Both the position numbers and the translations under genes were made by a program. Of a DNA stretch of 64,000 bases, positions 11,801-21,187 are shown piece after piece (the stretch's first letter is position 1; the number at the start of each line of letters is the position of its first letter). The stretch is from Tribonema minus (Eukaryota > Sar > Xanthophyceae > Tribonematales > Tribonemataceae): NCBI GenBank assembly GCA_017506865.1, contig JAFCMP010000553.1:496001-560000 (forward strand). The letters are read 5' to 3'. Below the pieces are notes generated by a model that was not told where the DNA came from, did not search any database, and saw nothing but the letters and a program-made list of their open reading frames with translations.

Positions 11801-14800
11801 GATGCAGCAGCCATGAAGTACTCCAGCAACATTGACATGCATCAACAGGTGACGGTGCGAAATCAAATAACACTGAGGCACCACCGAAGTGCACATACCG
11901 AATGTTGAAGGTGCAAGGAAGCTGCACTCACCATGACCAAGCCTCTGGCCCACATGCGCTCAAAGAGCTGCCGGATGATCATGGCGTCAGCTATGTCGGT
12001 TACCTGAGACACAGAACCGCAACACGTTGCTGAAGTGCATGCGATGAGCGAGAGCTGACCAAAAAACAACTGACAATACTCACTCACCATCGTTTACATT
12101 GCATCCTCTGAAGCTGGCACATTCAAATAACCGAATACTTTATTGGGCAAAATAACCATGAATGCTGCTCGCATATCATGGCTCAGCACTCCCGTGTGGC
12201 CTGAGACCGCAGACTGCACTCTACATATGTATGCATTCACGTCATGAGCAGATGCTGAGCGCTGGTGTCTTTCAAATGCGGCACACCTAGATACTGCTTT
12301 CAGATTTGAGGCAAGGAGTGTCAAGCTTCAGCAGTGCCCCAGAGTCATTGCTCAGCGCGCTCCGCTCCCCTACAGAGACATGACGTCACTTGAAGTTGAG
12401 CAGCTGCTCGACCAGTTTTTTGCCTAGAACTACTGTACCTCACACATGATGCCCCTGAAACTAACCTTTGGCAGAAGAAGCGCAAGGGCTCGAGCCACTA
12501 CACGGAGCACAAGCACAGCAGCGACCCCAAGCTTGAAGTACCCTGCTTTTGATGTGCTGCTCACTTAAAATTCGTTTGAAGCACAGCAGTTTTTAAGTAC
12601 AATGTGAAGTACAGCCACCCCTGCTTCACATTTCTCACTTGACATTCGTCAAAGCACAGCAGCCAGCCGCCCGCCATGATTTCATTCACCATGCACATAA
12701 GTTCGACTTGAAGTATCACCCTGCTCACTTGAATTTCGTCAAAGCACAGCAGCCAGCCACCCGCCATCATCTCATGTACCATGCACATAAGTTCAACTTG
12801 AAGTACCACTCTGCTCACTTGAAATTCGTCAAAGCAGAGCAGCCAGCCGCCCGCCATCATTTCATCCACCACGCGCTCCATGAGCTCCTCTCCAGCAAGC
12901 CCATCTTTTCGAAATCTGCAACAAGAAACATTCAGCAGCGGTGACCACGGTTATTGGTGAAAGGCACTTGCGGCCAACCATTCCTTGTCACCTAGAGTTC
13001 CACGATCTTTTGATTCGTTTTCATTCAGGAAACCGCATCATGCATGACGGTGCGTCTGTGCACTACTTAGTACACTTTTCAATGAGGTGCGACTGTGCAC
13101 TAATGCAATTTCAACGGCGCATTTCATCCACCACACGCTCCATGAGCCCTTCTCTTAGGGTTAGGGTAACCCTAACCCTAACCCAGCCCATCGTTCCGAA
13201 ATCTGCAACGGCAATATGTGCAGGAAATCGCATCATGAATGGCGGTGCGACTGTACACCAGTACACATTTCAATGGCGCTCAATGGGTTTGAGACAAATG
13301 ATACTGTGGCCCAGTTTTCTCGCCGGCACCCAGCACAGTCGTACATTTAGGGTTAGGGATAGGTTAGGGTTAGGCTAACCCTAACCCTAACCCTCACCCT
13401 AACCCTAGCCCTAACCCTATGCATGCATCGCGAGGAGTAACCAACAGGCAACCTGAAGCATATGGGCATACCATGTGTGCACCCACCATGTATATACACA
13501 CATCGTGCACACACAAAAGCATACAAGCAAGCATCTCCTACATACAAAAGCATGGTGCAGAGGTGATCTTGCAAGCAAGCCCACAAAAGTTCTGAATTTT
13601 GCGGCAGAATATAGCACTGCATACTTGAAGAAACGAGGTATGTCGGTGCATACGCTGATGTACCATCGTCATGAAGTCCAGAAAGTGAAGTAGTTCTGAA
13701 ACAAATAGTGAGCGAAGTCTACAGCAATAAACCTGTGCATGCGCTGATGTACATATCCAAAAATTCCATGGTTCCATGACCCCAGAATTTACATATACTG
13801 TAGCTCAGGAAGTTGTTATACTTGGCTGTGCTGTGAAGCATATTGCATTGGATGCGACAAGAAGTGAGCGAAAAACATTTCAATTTTGCCGAACCTGTGC
13901 ATACGCTGATGCACCATCATCATGAAGTCCAGGAAGTGCAGGCGCTGGCGCTGATCCCCCGGAACGCTTGAATGCCGGAAGAACAGGTCCATCATGAAGG
14001 TCTTCCCTGTGCGACACCGCACAAACATGGTATGTATGTCGTCAAATCTCAAATTGGCATAGCCCTCGCTTTCGTTTTTTGGGGTTGAAACCAGGATTGG
14101 GCCTTGACCCTAACCCCCATTGCCGTAGCACTGTGCAACACCATGAAAACATGGCATGTAGGTATGTGATCGCCTCTCAAATTGACGTAGCCCCATGCTT
14201 TCGTGTTTTTGAGGGTGAGAATTAGGGTTAGGCCCTAACCCTAACCCTAACCCTGATTGCGGTAGCCACGCTTTCGTTTTTGAGGGATGAAATAAGGTTC
14301 AGGCAGGCCCTAACCCTAGCCCGTACGCTGAGAGAGAGCGCTGGAGCAAAATAAAAATGTCCAGATATCTAGCTTGCGCCGTGATATGACTTGCTCATGC
14401 ACTACACAACGCATGTGTCGGTCACCAAGCGGCACGAATGAGATCACAACTTCCATTTCTCCACCAGCCAATGGTGTTCCTATTTTGCCATTACTATGTC
14501 AACACAATGCGATGCTTGTGTTTCATTCATGCTGCAAAGTTCGATCGTTTTTTCGCCTCCAAACTCCAGGTCAGTCGCACATGGTTCACATCCTAGCTGC
14601 ACCTCAGCTTTCAGGAGCATAACCAGAGAGCAGCACTCCAACAGCGGAGTAATGAAACTGCACTTGCTATTGAGAACCACAGGTCGTCACAAAGAATATG
14701 GAGCATTTGAGTATTGGGGAAAAATAAAAAAAACAGTTCTCGATCATTTATACATAAATAAATGAATGAATGATTTCGTTTCGCCTTTTAGTTTGGGTTT

Positions 14801-16494
14801 ATGCTTCTAGTTTTGCCGTCAGACCTACTTAAATGTATTATTTGTTGAGTTGTCCTTCGTCCGTATCGTCCTCCAAGTAAGTTTCATAAAGATGCAGGTA
14901 TGCACCAGCGTATATGCTCTGGTTCAATCCAGCTTTGCACTGATGGCGTTCATGTTGACATTATTATGATCGCTCAGGTTAAATGTCAGTTTTGCCACTG
15001 AGGGAGCATAACCACTGCAAGCAACTGCACTGCGCTATGTAACTTGACTATAAAACATCAGTCCCAGCATATGGTGCCTGTGACAAATCAGTGATTGAAA
15101 CGTGCAGAAGCTACTTCAAAGTAGTTCTCTTTTAGCTACAGATGCATCAGTCAGCGTCTCCACACTCATGCATCGCAGACCTCATTTCAACGCAAAAGCA
15201 CAATCATGTATACTTCAAGTGCGTTGCGCACCTGTGCCGACGCCCCCATACATGTACATACCCTTGGGCATATCCTCGGATTCATGCGCGCCTGCCGCTT
15301 CTGTCCCCCTATCCGACTCGCAAATGCCAAACAGCGATTTGAAAAACCTCCCTCCACCCCCTTCACTCCGCTCCTGCTTTCCCGCCGGCTTGTACGTCGC
15401 GAGCCGGTCCGACAGTTGCTGCGCAATTTGCAAAGGGGATGCGGTGTACTCTTGATCAATTGGCGTTGTTGAGGCAGTGGTGGAGATGAAGCGTTTAATG
15501 AATGCTGATCGGATAATAAAAGAGCTTATGACTACATCTACATGATGATGAAATTGTTTTTGTTTGTCATCTTTGTATTTGACCTGTTGTCTGGGCTTCC
15601 AATGGAGTCAGTGGCATCACTCAATCATCTTTGTGTTTGACCTGTTGTCTAGGCTTACAATGGAGTCAGTGGAATCACTCTTTTTAGCTGATAACTAAGA
15701 ACAAATGATATGATCAACAGCTCACCTCAGCTCCTGACATGTGGAGTCAGTGAACTCATTCATTGAGTTCATCTTGAAGTCACTCAGTAAGCATAGTGAA
15801 TGAGAAGCAAATACCGAACAACTCATTATTTGTGAAAATCGAACATCAACTTGCTCCACATCATGCAAGTGCCATGGGCGTTTTGTGAGCATGCAGGCAA
15901 TTGGCAGGTGAAAGGCTTCTCCGAGACATGCTGTTGTTACGGCAACGTTACGAATCAACGGCAACGACACGAATCAATCACACAACAGTTAAACTGCAAC
16001 TGTGCGGCTTTCTTGTTTCCGACCCAAAGACAGGTAGCATGAAAACGAAGCGTATGATGTCGAGCTATCCAAGTTCATCGCGGCACAATTGCTGATGGCA
16101 GCTTCGGCATCGCAAGCAGACATGGACACCGACAAGGAGCAGCTCCGAGACAAGTACCCGATAGGCAGCAGCAAATCGAGCCAGGCGCTTGAATCATGTG
16201 CGTCACCTGAAGCAGCACTAGCGTGGCCACTTGATGGGAGTCTTGCATCACCGCTCCCTGCTTCACCATGTCCTCGTACGCCTCAAGTGGACCCGTCGTC
16301 GTTGCACCGGAAGATACATATCTGTTCAGTGCCAGCCTCACAAGCGCTGACGGTCCTGCTTGCAAACGGAACTGCCTGCACAGGCATCGGCCTGTATGTG
16401 GCAGCATTTTCCGTCCCTGCCTCCACGACCACCTCCCAGCGCGGCGGAGGACGATGGTCCGCGCATTTGCCAATCCACGAACGAATTCGGACAT
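5869..16494 (-). CDS. AFG1: AFG1/LACE1-like mitochondrial AAA+ ATPase with C-terminal EF-hand module (10 exons)
   Basis: Exons in sense order: 16494-16207, ~15500-15232, 14006-13895, 12915-12819, 12003-11932, 10724-10527, 8994-8728, 7748-7533, 7039-6941, 6117-5869; phases agree wherever both ends were read. Exon 1 gives an Arg-rich presequence-like start and the family segment [13 protein letters not shown]. Walker A (GGVGTGKT) is split between exons 2 and 3. [15 protein letters not shown] follows, then Walker B (LLCFDEFQ) in exon 4, [13 protein letters not shown] in exon 5, sensor ATSNRPP in exon 6, [18 protein letters not shown] and RARRFITL in exon 7. Known AFG1 proteins act at the mitochondrial inner membrane in protein quality control. 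The last two exons add a canonical calcium loop ([12 protein letters not shown]) and a second, weaker EF-hand ([12 protein letters not shown]). The stop is at 5869-5871. The 5' end of exon 2 is uncertain. A fusion is the simplest reading because splice phase and frame run through, but transcript data are needed. Confidence 0.85.
6130..6300. repeat. GT-rich low-complexity tract in last AFG1 intron
   Basis: Purine-pyrimidine alternating GTGTGT and GTGCGTGG runs on the plus strand fill the intron side next to the last exon. On the sense strand of the minus-strand gene this is an AC-rich run just upstream of the final acceptor. Confidence 0.5.
6772..6825 (-). repeat. Intronic copy of AFG1 exon 9 end (EF-hand loop and donor)
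   Basis: A near-copy of the end of the EF-hand exon including the coding of the calcium loop and the GT donor, about 165 bp downstream (sense direction) of the real donor at 6941. Confidence 0.75.
7290..7450 (-). repeat. Two intronic copies of AFG1 exon 8 end
   Basis: The segment coding for the GPEFLVN end of the exon recurs at about 7290-7335 and 7405-7450, both more diverged than the true exon end at 7533. The three are spaced roughly 115-125 bp apart. Confidence 0.7.
7868..8310 (-). repeat. Three intronic copies of AFG1 exon 8 start
   Basis: The exon start coding for [24 protein letters not shown] recurs around 7868-7952, 8050-8140 and 8235-8312, with decay increasing away from the true acceptor at 7748. 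Spacing is about 170-200 bp. The first copy keeps the acceptor-like end. Confidence 0.75.
8390..8607 (-). repeat. Two intronic copies of AFG1 exon 7 end with donor
   Basis: The sequence coding for [12 protein letters not shown] plus the GT donor is repeated at 8390-8440 and 8561-8607 beyond the real junction at 8728. Spacing between the three is about 160-170 bp. Confidence 0.8.
9155..9705 (-). repeat. Four intronic copies of AFG1 exon 7 start with acceptor; long G runs
   Basis: The exon start coding for [16 protein letters not shown], with its acceptor, recurs around 9155-9200, 9335-9405, 9560-9612 and, weakly, 9675-9705. The real start is 8994 and spacing is about 185-215 bp. Each is followed on the plus strand by a poly-G run (for example 9202-9216 and 9522-9540), which on the sense strand is a poly-C polypyrimidine tract before the acceptor. 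Confidence 0.8.
10300..10425 (-). repeat. Intronic copy of AFG1 exon 6 second half
   Basis: Degenerate repeat of the coding for [23 protein letters not shown] and the following donor, lying in the intron after exon 6. It has in-frame damage, so it is not an alternative exon. Confidence 0.75.
10436..10490 (-). repeat. Telomere-like CCCTAA/CCCTAG tract in AFG1 intron
   Basis: About nine CCCTAA-type units with variants such as CCCTAG and CCCTGA. In gene sense it reads TTAGGG. It sits between the exon 6 copy and the true exon 6. Confidence 0.9.
10749..11600. repeat. Tandem array of ~160-190 bp units inside AFG1 intron
   Basis: Units carry GAGGTACTGAGATGAGAAC-like and GGTACATGGCAGCC-like blocks. 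Blocks start near 10749, 11023, 11183, 11353 and 11541. The first part also holds a direct duplication (about 10763-10815 and 10833-10898). No similarity to the neighbouring exons is evident, unlike other intronic repeats in this gene. Confidence 0.7.
12559..12785 (-). repeat. Three intronic copies of AFG1 exon 4 end (Walker B and donor)
   Basis: Copies of the [11 protein letters not shown] coding segment with the GTGAG donor begin near 12559, 12632 and 12723; the true junction is at 12819. Spacing is about 70-90 bp, shorter than at other junctions. The outermost copy is the most decayed. Confidence 0.85.
13120..13210 (-). repeat. Copy of AFG1 exon 4 start split by a telomeric palindrome
   Basis: The flanks match the first part of exon 4 (coding [10 protein letters not shown] on one side, the acceptor and RKDG region on the other). 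Between them, at 13155-13184, lies a head-to-head TTAGGG/CCCTAA block in place of a few exon bases. Confidence 0.75.
13155..13184. repeat. Head-to-head telomere-like palindrome 1
   Basis: TTAGGG units run directly into CCCTAA units, forming an inverted repeat of about 30 bp that could fold into a hairpin. Confidence 0.9.
13347..13419. repeat. Head-to-head telomere-like palindrome 2
   Basis: About four TTAGGG-type units switch to about seven CCCTAA-type units with single-base variants. It is the largest of three such blocks in this intron. Confidence 0.9.
13610..13755 (-). repeat. Two intronic copies of AFG1 exon 3 end
   Basis: Pieces coding for [12 protein letters not shown], with the adjoining donor region, recur near 13633-13690 and, shorter, near 13730-13755, beyond the true junction at 13895. 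Confidence 0.65.
14222..14254. repeat. Head-to-head telomere-like palindrome 3
   Basis: Two TTAGGG units meet four CCCTAA units. Isolated CCCTAA units also lie near 14107 and 14310. Confidence 0.9.
15569..15690. repeat. ~60-bp direct duplication in first AFG1 intron
   Basis: Two adjacent copies share TTGACCTGTTGTCT and AATGGAGTCAGTGG blocks with few differences, indicating a fairly recent local duplication. Confidence 0.8.
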
Positions 16495-16495
16495 G
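16492..16495. promoter_or_regulatory. Overlapping divergent start codons (CATG)
   Basis: The palindrome CATG supplies a minus-strand ATG (16494) opening the AFG1 frame at [20 protein letters not shown] and a plus-strand ATG (16493) opening the coiled-coil frame at MNANGFMK. Other in-frame starts exist (16512 and 16539 for the minus gene; 16511 and 16582 for the plus gene). So the exact starts are unproven, but the two genes are certainly divergent with little or no space between them and probably share a promoter region. Confidence 0.45.
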
Positions 16496-19400
16496 AACGC
16501 CAACGGTTTCATGAAGGTAACGGTTTTGAGCTTGCACACGCGAAGCCAGGCAGAGCATCACGATAGCTGGAAGAGGGTGTCAATGGAGTACGCAGATGCC
16601 TACCTGCCGAGCGACACGGCCCACTTCAAATCCCAGCTGCTGGCGACGAAGCAGAAGAAGGCGCAGGCGGAACGAGATGCCCGACTGCTTGCCAATCGCA
16701 TTACATTGCTGAAGAAGGAGGAGGAGAAAGCAGCCAAAAAAATCAGTGACACTCGGCGAAGAGCGACCGAAATACTGCGGCTGAGGGAACACAATGAGGC
16801 ACGAGCAGCGGAAAAGGCAGCTCTAGAGCAGGAGCAGGCATTTGGCAGGCCCCAGAAACAGCATTCCAAAAATCCACAGGTGGAACAGTCCATGCGGACA
16901 AATAGGTGAGAGCTTTGGGCACGCTCTTGCTGCCACCACCACGAAGTTAGATATGTTATCGTCAGGAACTAGACTTGGGAGTACGGCACTGTTGCTTGCA
17001 GACTTCGAAGTGTGTTTTTGGGATGTGTGCTCGTGCTGAAACAGTATGTCAGCGCTGCAAGCCAAGCTGCAGCTCCCTGCGTATCTTACAGCAGATAATG
17101 CAGAAGCGACGTAAAGGCACACTGGGTGTACCTGAGAAGTCTCGTGTACACCAGCGACTTGACTGCAGGCATACACGTATTTAGCCCCTTTCATAAATTC
17201 AGCTTTACTGGGGTTCTGTTGCTTGTATCCTGGTGCATGTCGGTATCGAGAGGCTAGAAGGGCAATCAATTTGATCATGAAATGTCACTACACTGTTCTG
17301 GCAGGGAGAAGCTGCTGTCACAACTGGAGGCGCAAAAGCGGGCTGGCATCGCAGCAGTAAGGGAAGACAAACAGGTGAAGCATCTGAGCAATGTGCATGA
17401 GATGCTGCCTCATAGGACACAGCTGCGCTGGCACCTTGATGTCGTGTGCTAACAAGCACGCTTTGCACCACCAAAGAAAGAAGTACTATGTCGCCGCCTT
17501 GCACCAGACACACAAAACAGGGAAGTGACATGTCAGGATTTGAAGCTGGCGGCAGCACCAGACATGGCCACTTGCCAGCGTGCGCGTCTCATGGGGCCTG
17601 CTGCCTGTCAGGATCTCGGCCACTCCAGTTGTTGAAGTTCCACCGCATGACTCGATATTCAATTATGCGCTCATCCTACTTGCATACTCGCATGCTCACC
17701 AGTTGCGTACTTGCTGACTTTTAGGTTCGGCGGGCGGAGCTGCAGGCAGCACGGGCACAGGAGTTGGAGGCAAATCAGAAGCGAAGGGCACAAGTAAAGG
17801 TACTTGAACGTTTGGAGCCGGCTTTCGCAAGCGCCGTTGTTGGTGTAAACGGCCAACATAGATTTCCAACTCAAACTTACATTAGCTGCTGCAACTTGCG
17901 TGGCACAAACAAGCTTCAAATCACATTCTGTTCTCTCAATCATTGCTGAGCATGCTTTCTCTCGCTCTAATTCAACACACAGGCGGGTGCACGCGCCCGT
18001 ACACTCTGCACTGCGCCATCAGTCGAGGTGGACTCTGCGGTGTATACGCTGTACTGCACGCTGTATCGTGCCTTGTGCTGCAAGTCCATGAGTCCTATGC
18101 TGTGTACTTCATTCTCTAGAAGTACTTGTTTGCTTGCCAAATGCAATCATGTGTAACATCTCAAACTATCGCATGTATCGTGTTTTGAGACCCGCGAGCA
18201 TGTCTCTCGCACTGCAGGCAGAAGAGGATAGGCTGCGCGCGCGGCGTGAGAGGGAACGGGCACGGATTATAGCCGCCAACAGGCGAGCATACGAGGAACG
18301 CATCAAGCGGGAGCAGGAGGAGGTCAGGGAAAGAGAGAAAGAGGTGCGCGAAACTTCACCACACAACTTTAAGTACAACGTGCACTTGTGCACCACCGGT
18401 TTGTTTCTCTGGTCAGGGGGCTCATCAAGCGCGCTCAGCTGCTCGGTGCAGGCGTCAAGTTCAAATCACAAAGTATGCATATTACATTCTTGCACTTACA
18501 TCACGTACTCATGGGCTGGCATACCACCAAGTATTATGTACGGAACCTCTCATTGACTGCATGTGTGTTAGGAGCTGACGCGCTTAGAGAAGGCGGAACG
18601 ATACTTCCTTGCCCACAACTTTGTCGATCACATACACTTAGGGTTGCAAAAGAGCGTATTTTGAAGTTTATTTCTGAGTTCAAGTGCCCCTTTTGTGGTG
18701 GACTGTATGCTTTGTGGTGGACTGTATGCTTGGAATCGATCAGAGTCACCACATGCCCCACAAATACGCCCTTCGCGCAGCGCGTTATCATATTGCGGTT
18801 TGCTCAAAACTTATTCCTGGTTGCCAAATACGCCCCAAATACGCCGTGTGTGGCCAAATACGGTTTCGTGCAACCCTACTATGATACGCTCCTTATTGCA
18901 ACATGCACCTCCTTGTCATTGCCCGCATACACGCTGGGGCACTGCAGCTGATGCGCATGGCGAAGACGGAAGTGAGACGGTCTCACCTACATGTTTGTAG
19001 ATGTACTTCTAAGCGTAGCATACAATTTGCGTGTGCATGCCTACTTACCTGCGTACCTGCCCCTCATGGCCTTCCTGCATACGTGCCACGGTGATGCAGC
19101 TCAGGCGCATGAAGAAAATGCAAGAGAGTGTCTTACCTAGAAATACATGTTTATAGATGTACTTTAAAGCGCAACATATAGTTTGCATGTCCATACCTGC
19201 CTACCTGCGTACTTGCCCCCTCAATCGCCCACAGGCATACACGCTGCGGTGACTCAGCTGATGCGCATGGAAAAGACAGAAGAGGAGCTGCTGCGGCGGC
19301 TCAAGCATATAGTTTGCATGTTCGTACGTACGTACCCCCGTACTTGCGCCCTCAATTGCCCACCTGCATACGTGCCGCGGTGATGCAGCTGATGTGCATG

Positions 19401-19712
19401 GAGAAAACAGAAGAGAGATTATCTCACCTAGAAATACATGTTTGTAGATATACTATAAACGTAACATATAGTTTGCGGGTTCATACCTCCCTACCTGCGT
19501 ACTTGCCCGCTCAATTGCCCACCTGCACGTGTGCCGCTGTGACGCAGCTGATGCGCATGGAAAAGACGGAAGAGGAGCTGCTGCGGCGACTCAAGTCCAC
19601 GCAGATCCGGCAGGAGGCGGCCTACAGCGAGCTCGAGACGGCTCTGCACGACGTCTACCGCCGCAGCTCGCACACGGGGTCCAGGCCACACAGCGCGACG
19701 TTGAGCTCATGA
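16493..19712 (+). CDS. Charged coiled-coil protein, multi-exon
   Basis: Probable exons: 16493-16905 (start uncertain, possibly 16582), 17305-17374, 17725-17799, 18218-18343 and 19548-19712; all read phases agree. An additional exon at about 18571 is possible but resembles a copy of the last exon. The product is dominated by Arg, Lys, Glu and Ala heptad-like sequence (for example LLANRITLLKKEEEKAAKK, ARRERERARIIAANRRAYEE) and ends in LRRLKSTQIRQEAAYSELETAL and a short Ser-rich tail. It has no enzyme motif or membrane segment. This pattern is seen in structural proteins, including ciliary and centrosomal ones, but I do not recognise the family with confidence. It is divergent from the AFG1-like gene. 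Confidence 0.6.
18571..19440 (+). repeat. Intronic copies of the last coiled-coil exon start
   Basis: Variants of the acceptor plus coding for QLMRMEKTEE appear near 18571, 18945, 19093, 19255 and 19382, ahead of the real exon at 19548. Most gaps are about 130-165 bp; the first is wider. The copy near 19255 is the best kept and extends to LLRRLK. Flanking text about towns of CTACCTGCGTACTTGCCC-type sequence is repeated with each copy. Confidence 0.8.
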
Positions 19713-20950
19713 CGCAAACGCACTGTGTGTGGGGGCCCAGGTGTTGTAGTGTCGCACAGGTGCACCGAGATGTGTAGTATCGATGACAACTCCTGGGCGC
19801 ACATGGCCAAGTTGCCCTTTCGGATTTTGAGCCAACAATTGCGCTGCATGGAGTCTACCGCCGCAGCTCACGCACGCGGCCCCGGCCCCGCAGCGCACTG
19901 CTCAGCTCATAGTGCAAATTCATGACGCAAACGCTGTGTTTGAGTTGCACTTTCGCGTTCTGAGCTCGATAGGCCACTGCACGATGCCTACCGCTGCAGG
20001 ACACTGACAGGGTCCAGGCCGCACAGCACTGCTCAGCTTATGCTGTGAAATTCAAGTTGAAGTCATCATGTATATTGCACTTTCAGATTGGACACGCACA
20101 CTTGCTGGCCCAACTTGTGAAAGCGATCCTGGCTGTGCGAGCGTGTAATACATGATACCACACGCGTACTTTCCTCTTAACGGTGAGTCACAGTCAGTGT
20201 ATATTGCACGTGTTTGCACGGTCCCCTTGCTTGCATTGTGCTGCAGTAGAGGTACATGCTTCAGTGAACCTATGTCAGAGCTCGCTTTGTGTATTGGTGA
20301 CCTCCATACCTGCAATGTGCACCACGTGGCAACACCAACTGCGCCGCAGTGACATGCGCTGCATGAGCACACTGCCGTTGCCTGTAGCCATATTGTTGTG
20401 TCCATTGAGTCATGGAGGCCTCGAATGAATTGTCTTTTATTTTTCGATGGGCGCATACACGCTTCCATCCACCTGAGATGCCAGACAGTGACTTCACGAC
20501 AAACTGCACCAACCACGCATTTTGGGTTTTGTGAAAGGCATTCCATGATGACAGTTTTGATGTTTGGCTTGCTGCAGGCTTCCTGACGCCGTGCTTCGGA
20601 CGGCTGTGACACCTGTGATCATTTTTTTTCATGCTAATGCACCAGTTTTTTTCCATGCAAATGCACCAGACAGTTGCGCTCCGCCGAGAGCTTCACAGGT
20701 GCAAGTCATTGGACACACTGATACATGCGTGTGAAGTATTATAATATAACTATATTACTAGTATACTTGATGATATGATCTGCTTTCAAAGGGTTCCCAC
20801 AGAGAGCTGATGTGCTGCGGTACAGTCCACTGTGCAGTACAGTGGTAGTTTTCAGGTGATTGTCAGTACGCATTGAGACACTTTGTCACCAGGTACCTGT
20901 AGATCTGGTAGCCAGCTTGACAACAATCACATGGGCTTTTTGCGCCGTAA
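19713..20950. other. Downstream stretch without a recognisable gene
   Basis: Just after the coiled-coil stop there are two weak copies of its terminal exon end (near 19855-19920 and 19985-20040, coding for the YRRSSHTGSRPHSATLSS tail region). The rest shows no recognisable gene. Confidence 0.5.
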
Positions 20951-21187
20951 GTGAATCATTTGGTAAAAGGCATAAAGCAGTCGCAGGCGGCGAAGACTGT
21001 AAAGGATCCTGAGAGGTGCTGCCGAGACCAAGAGGCGGCCAAACAAACCCACTATTCTGGTAACTATGACCAGAATTGCTACAAACTTGCCCCTTTCAAG
21101 TTGGCAATCGGGTCATTTGGCAGCATCTGGGCGCAGCGGCGGAAGCTGCTGGAGGCTGTTGCCACAGAGTATGGGATCAGGATGTAA
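20951..21187 (+). mobile_element. LINE-like retroelement 3' fragment A (first piece)
   Basis: The frame encodes PERCCRDQEAAK, HYSG.YDQNCYKLAPF and GSFGSIWAQRRKLLEAVATEYG. This matches fragment B on the opposite strand at 24.1-24.7 kb. The layout (a segment on valid DVTCFEAQ-type sequence, an E-K-HY helix, then SFG-x-G-LL) resembles the tail following the reverse transcriptase of some algal non-LTR elements. The match breaks off at 21187; what looks like the continuation of the same element, same strand, begins near 27172. Truncated and not functional. Confidence 0.45.

Noticed and set aside
13347-13419. Chromosome end or true telomere
   Set aside because: Tracts are under 80 bp, internal, in both orientations, with gene sequence on both sides.
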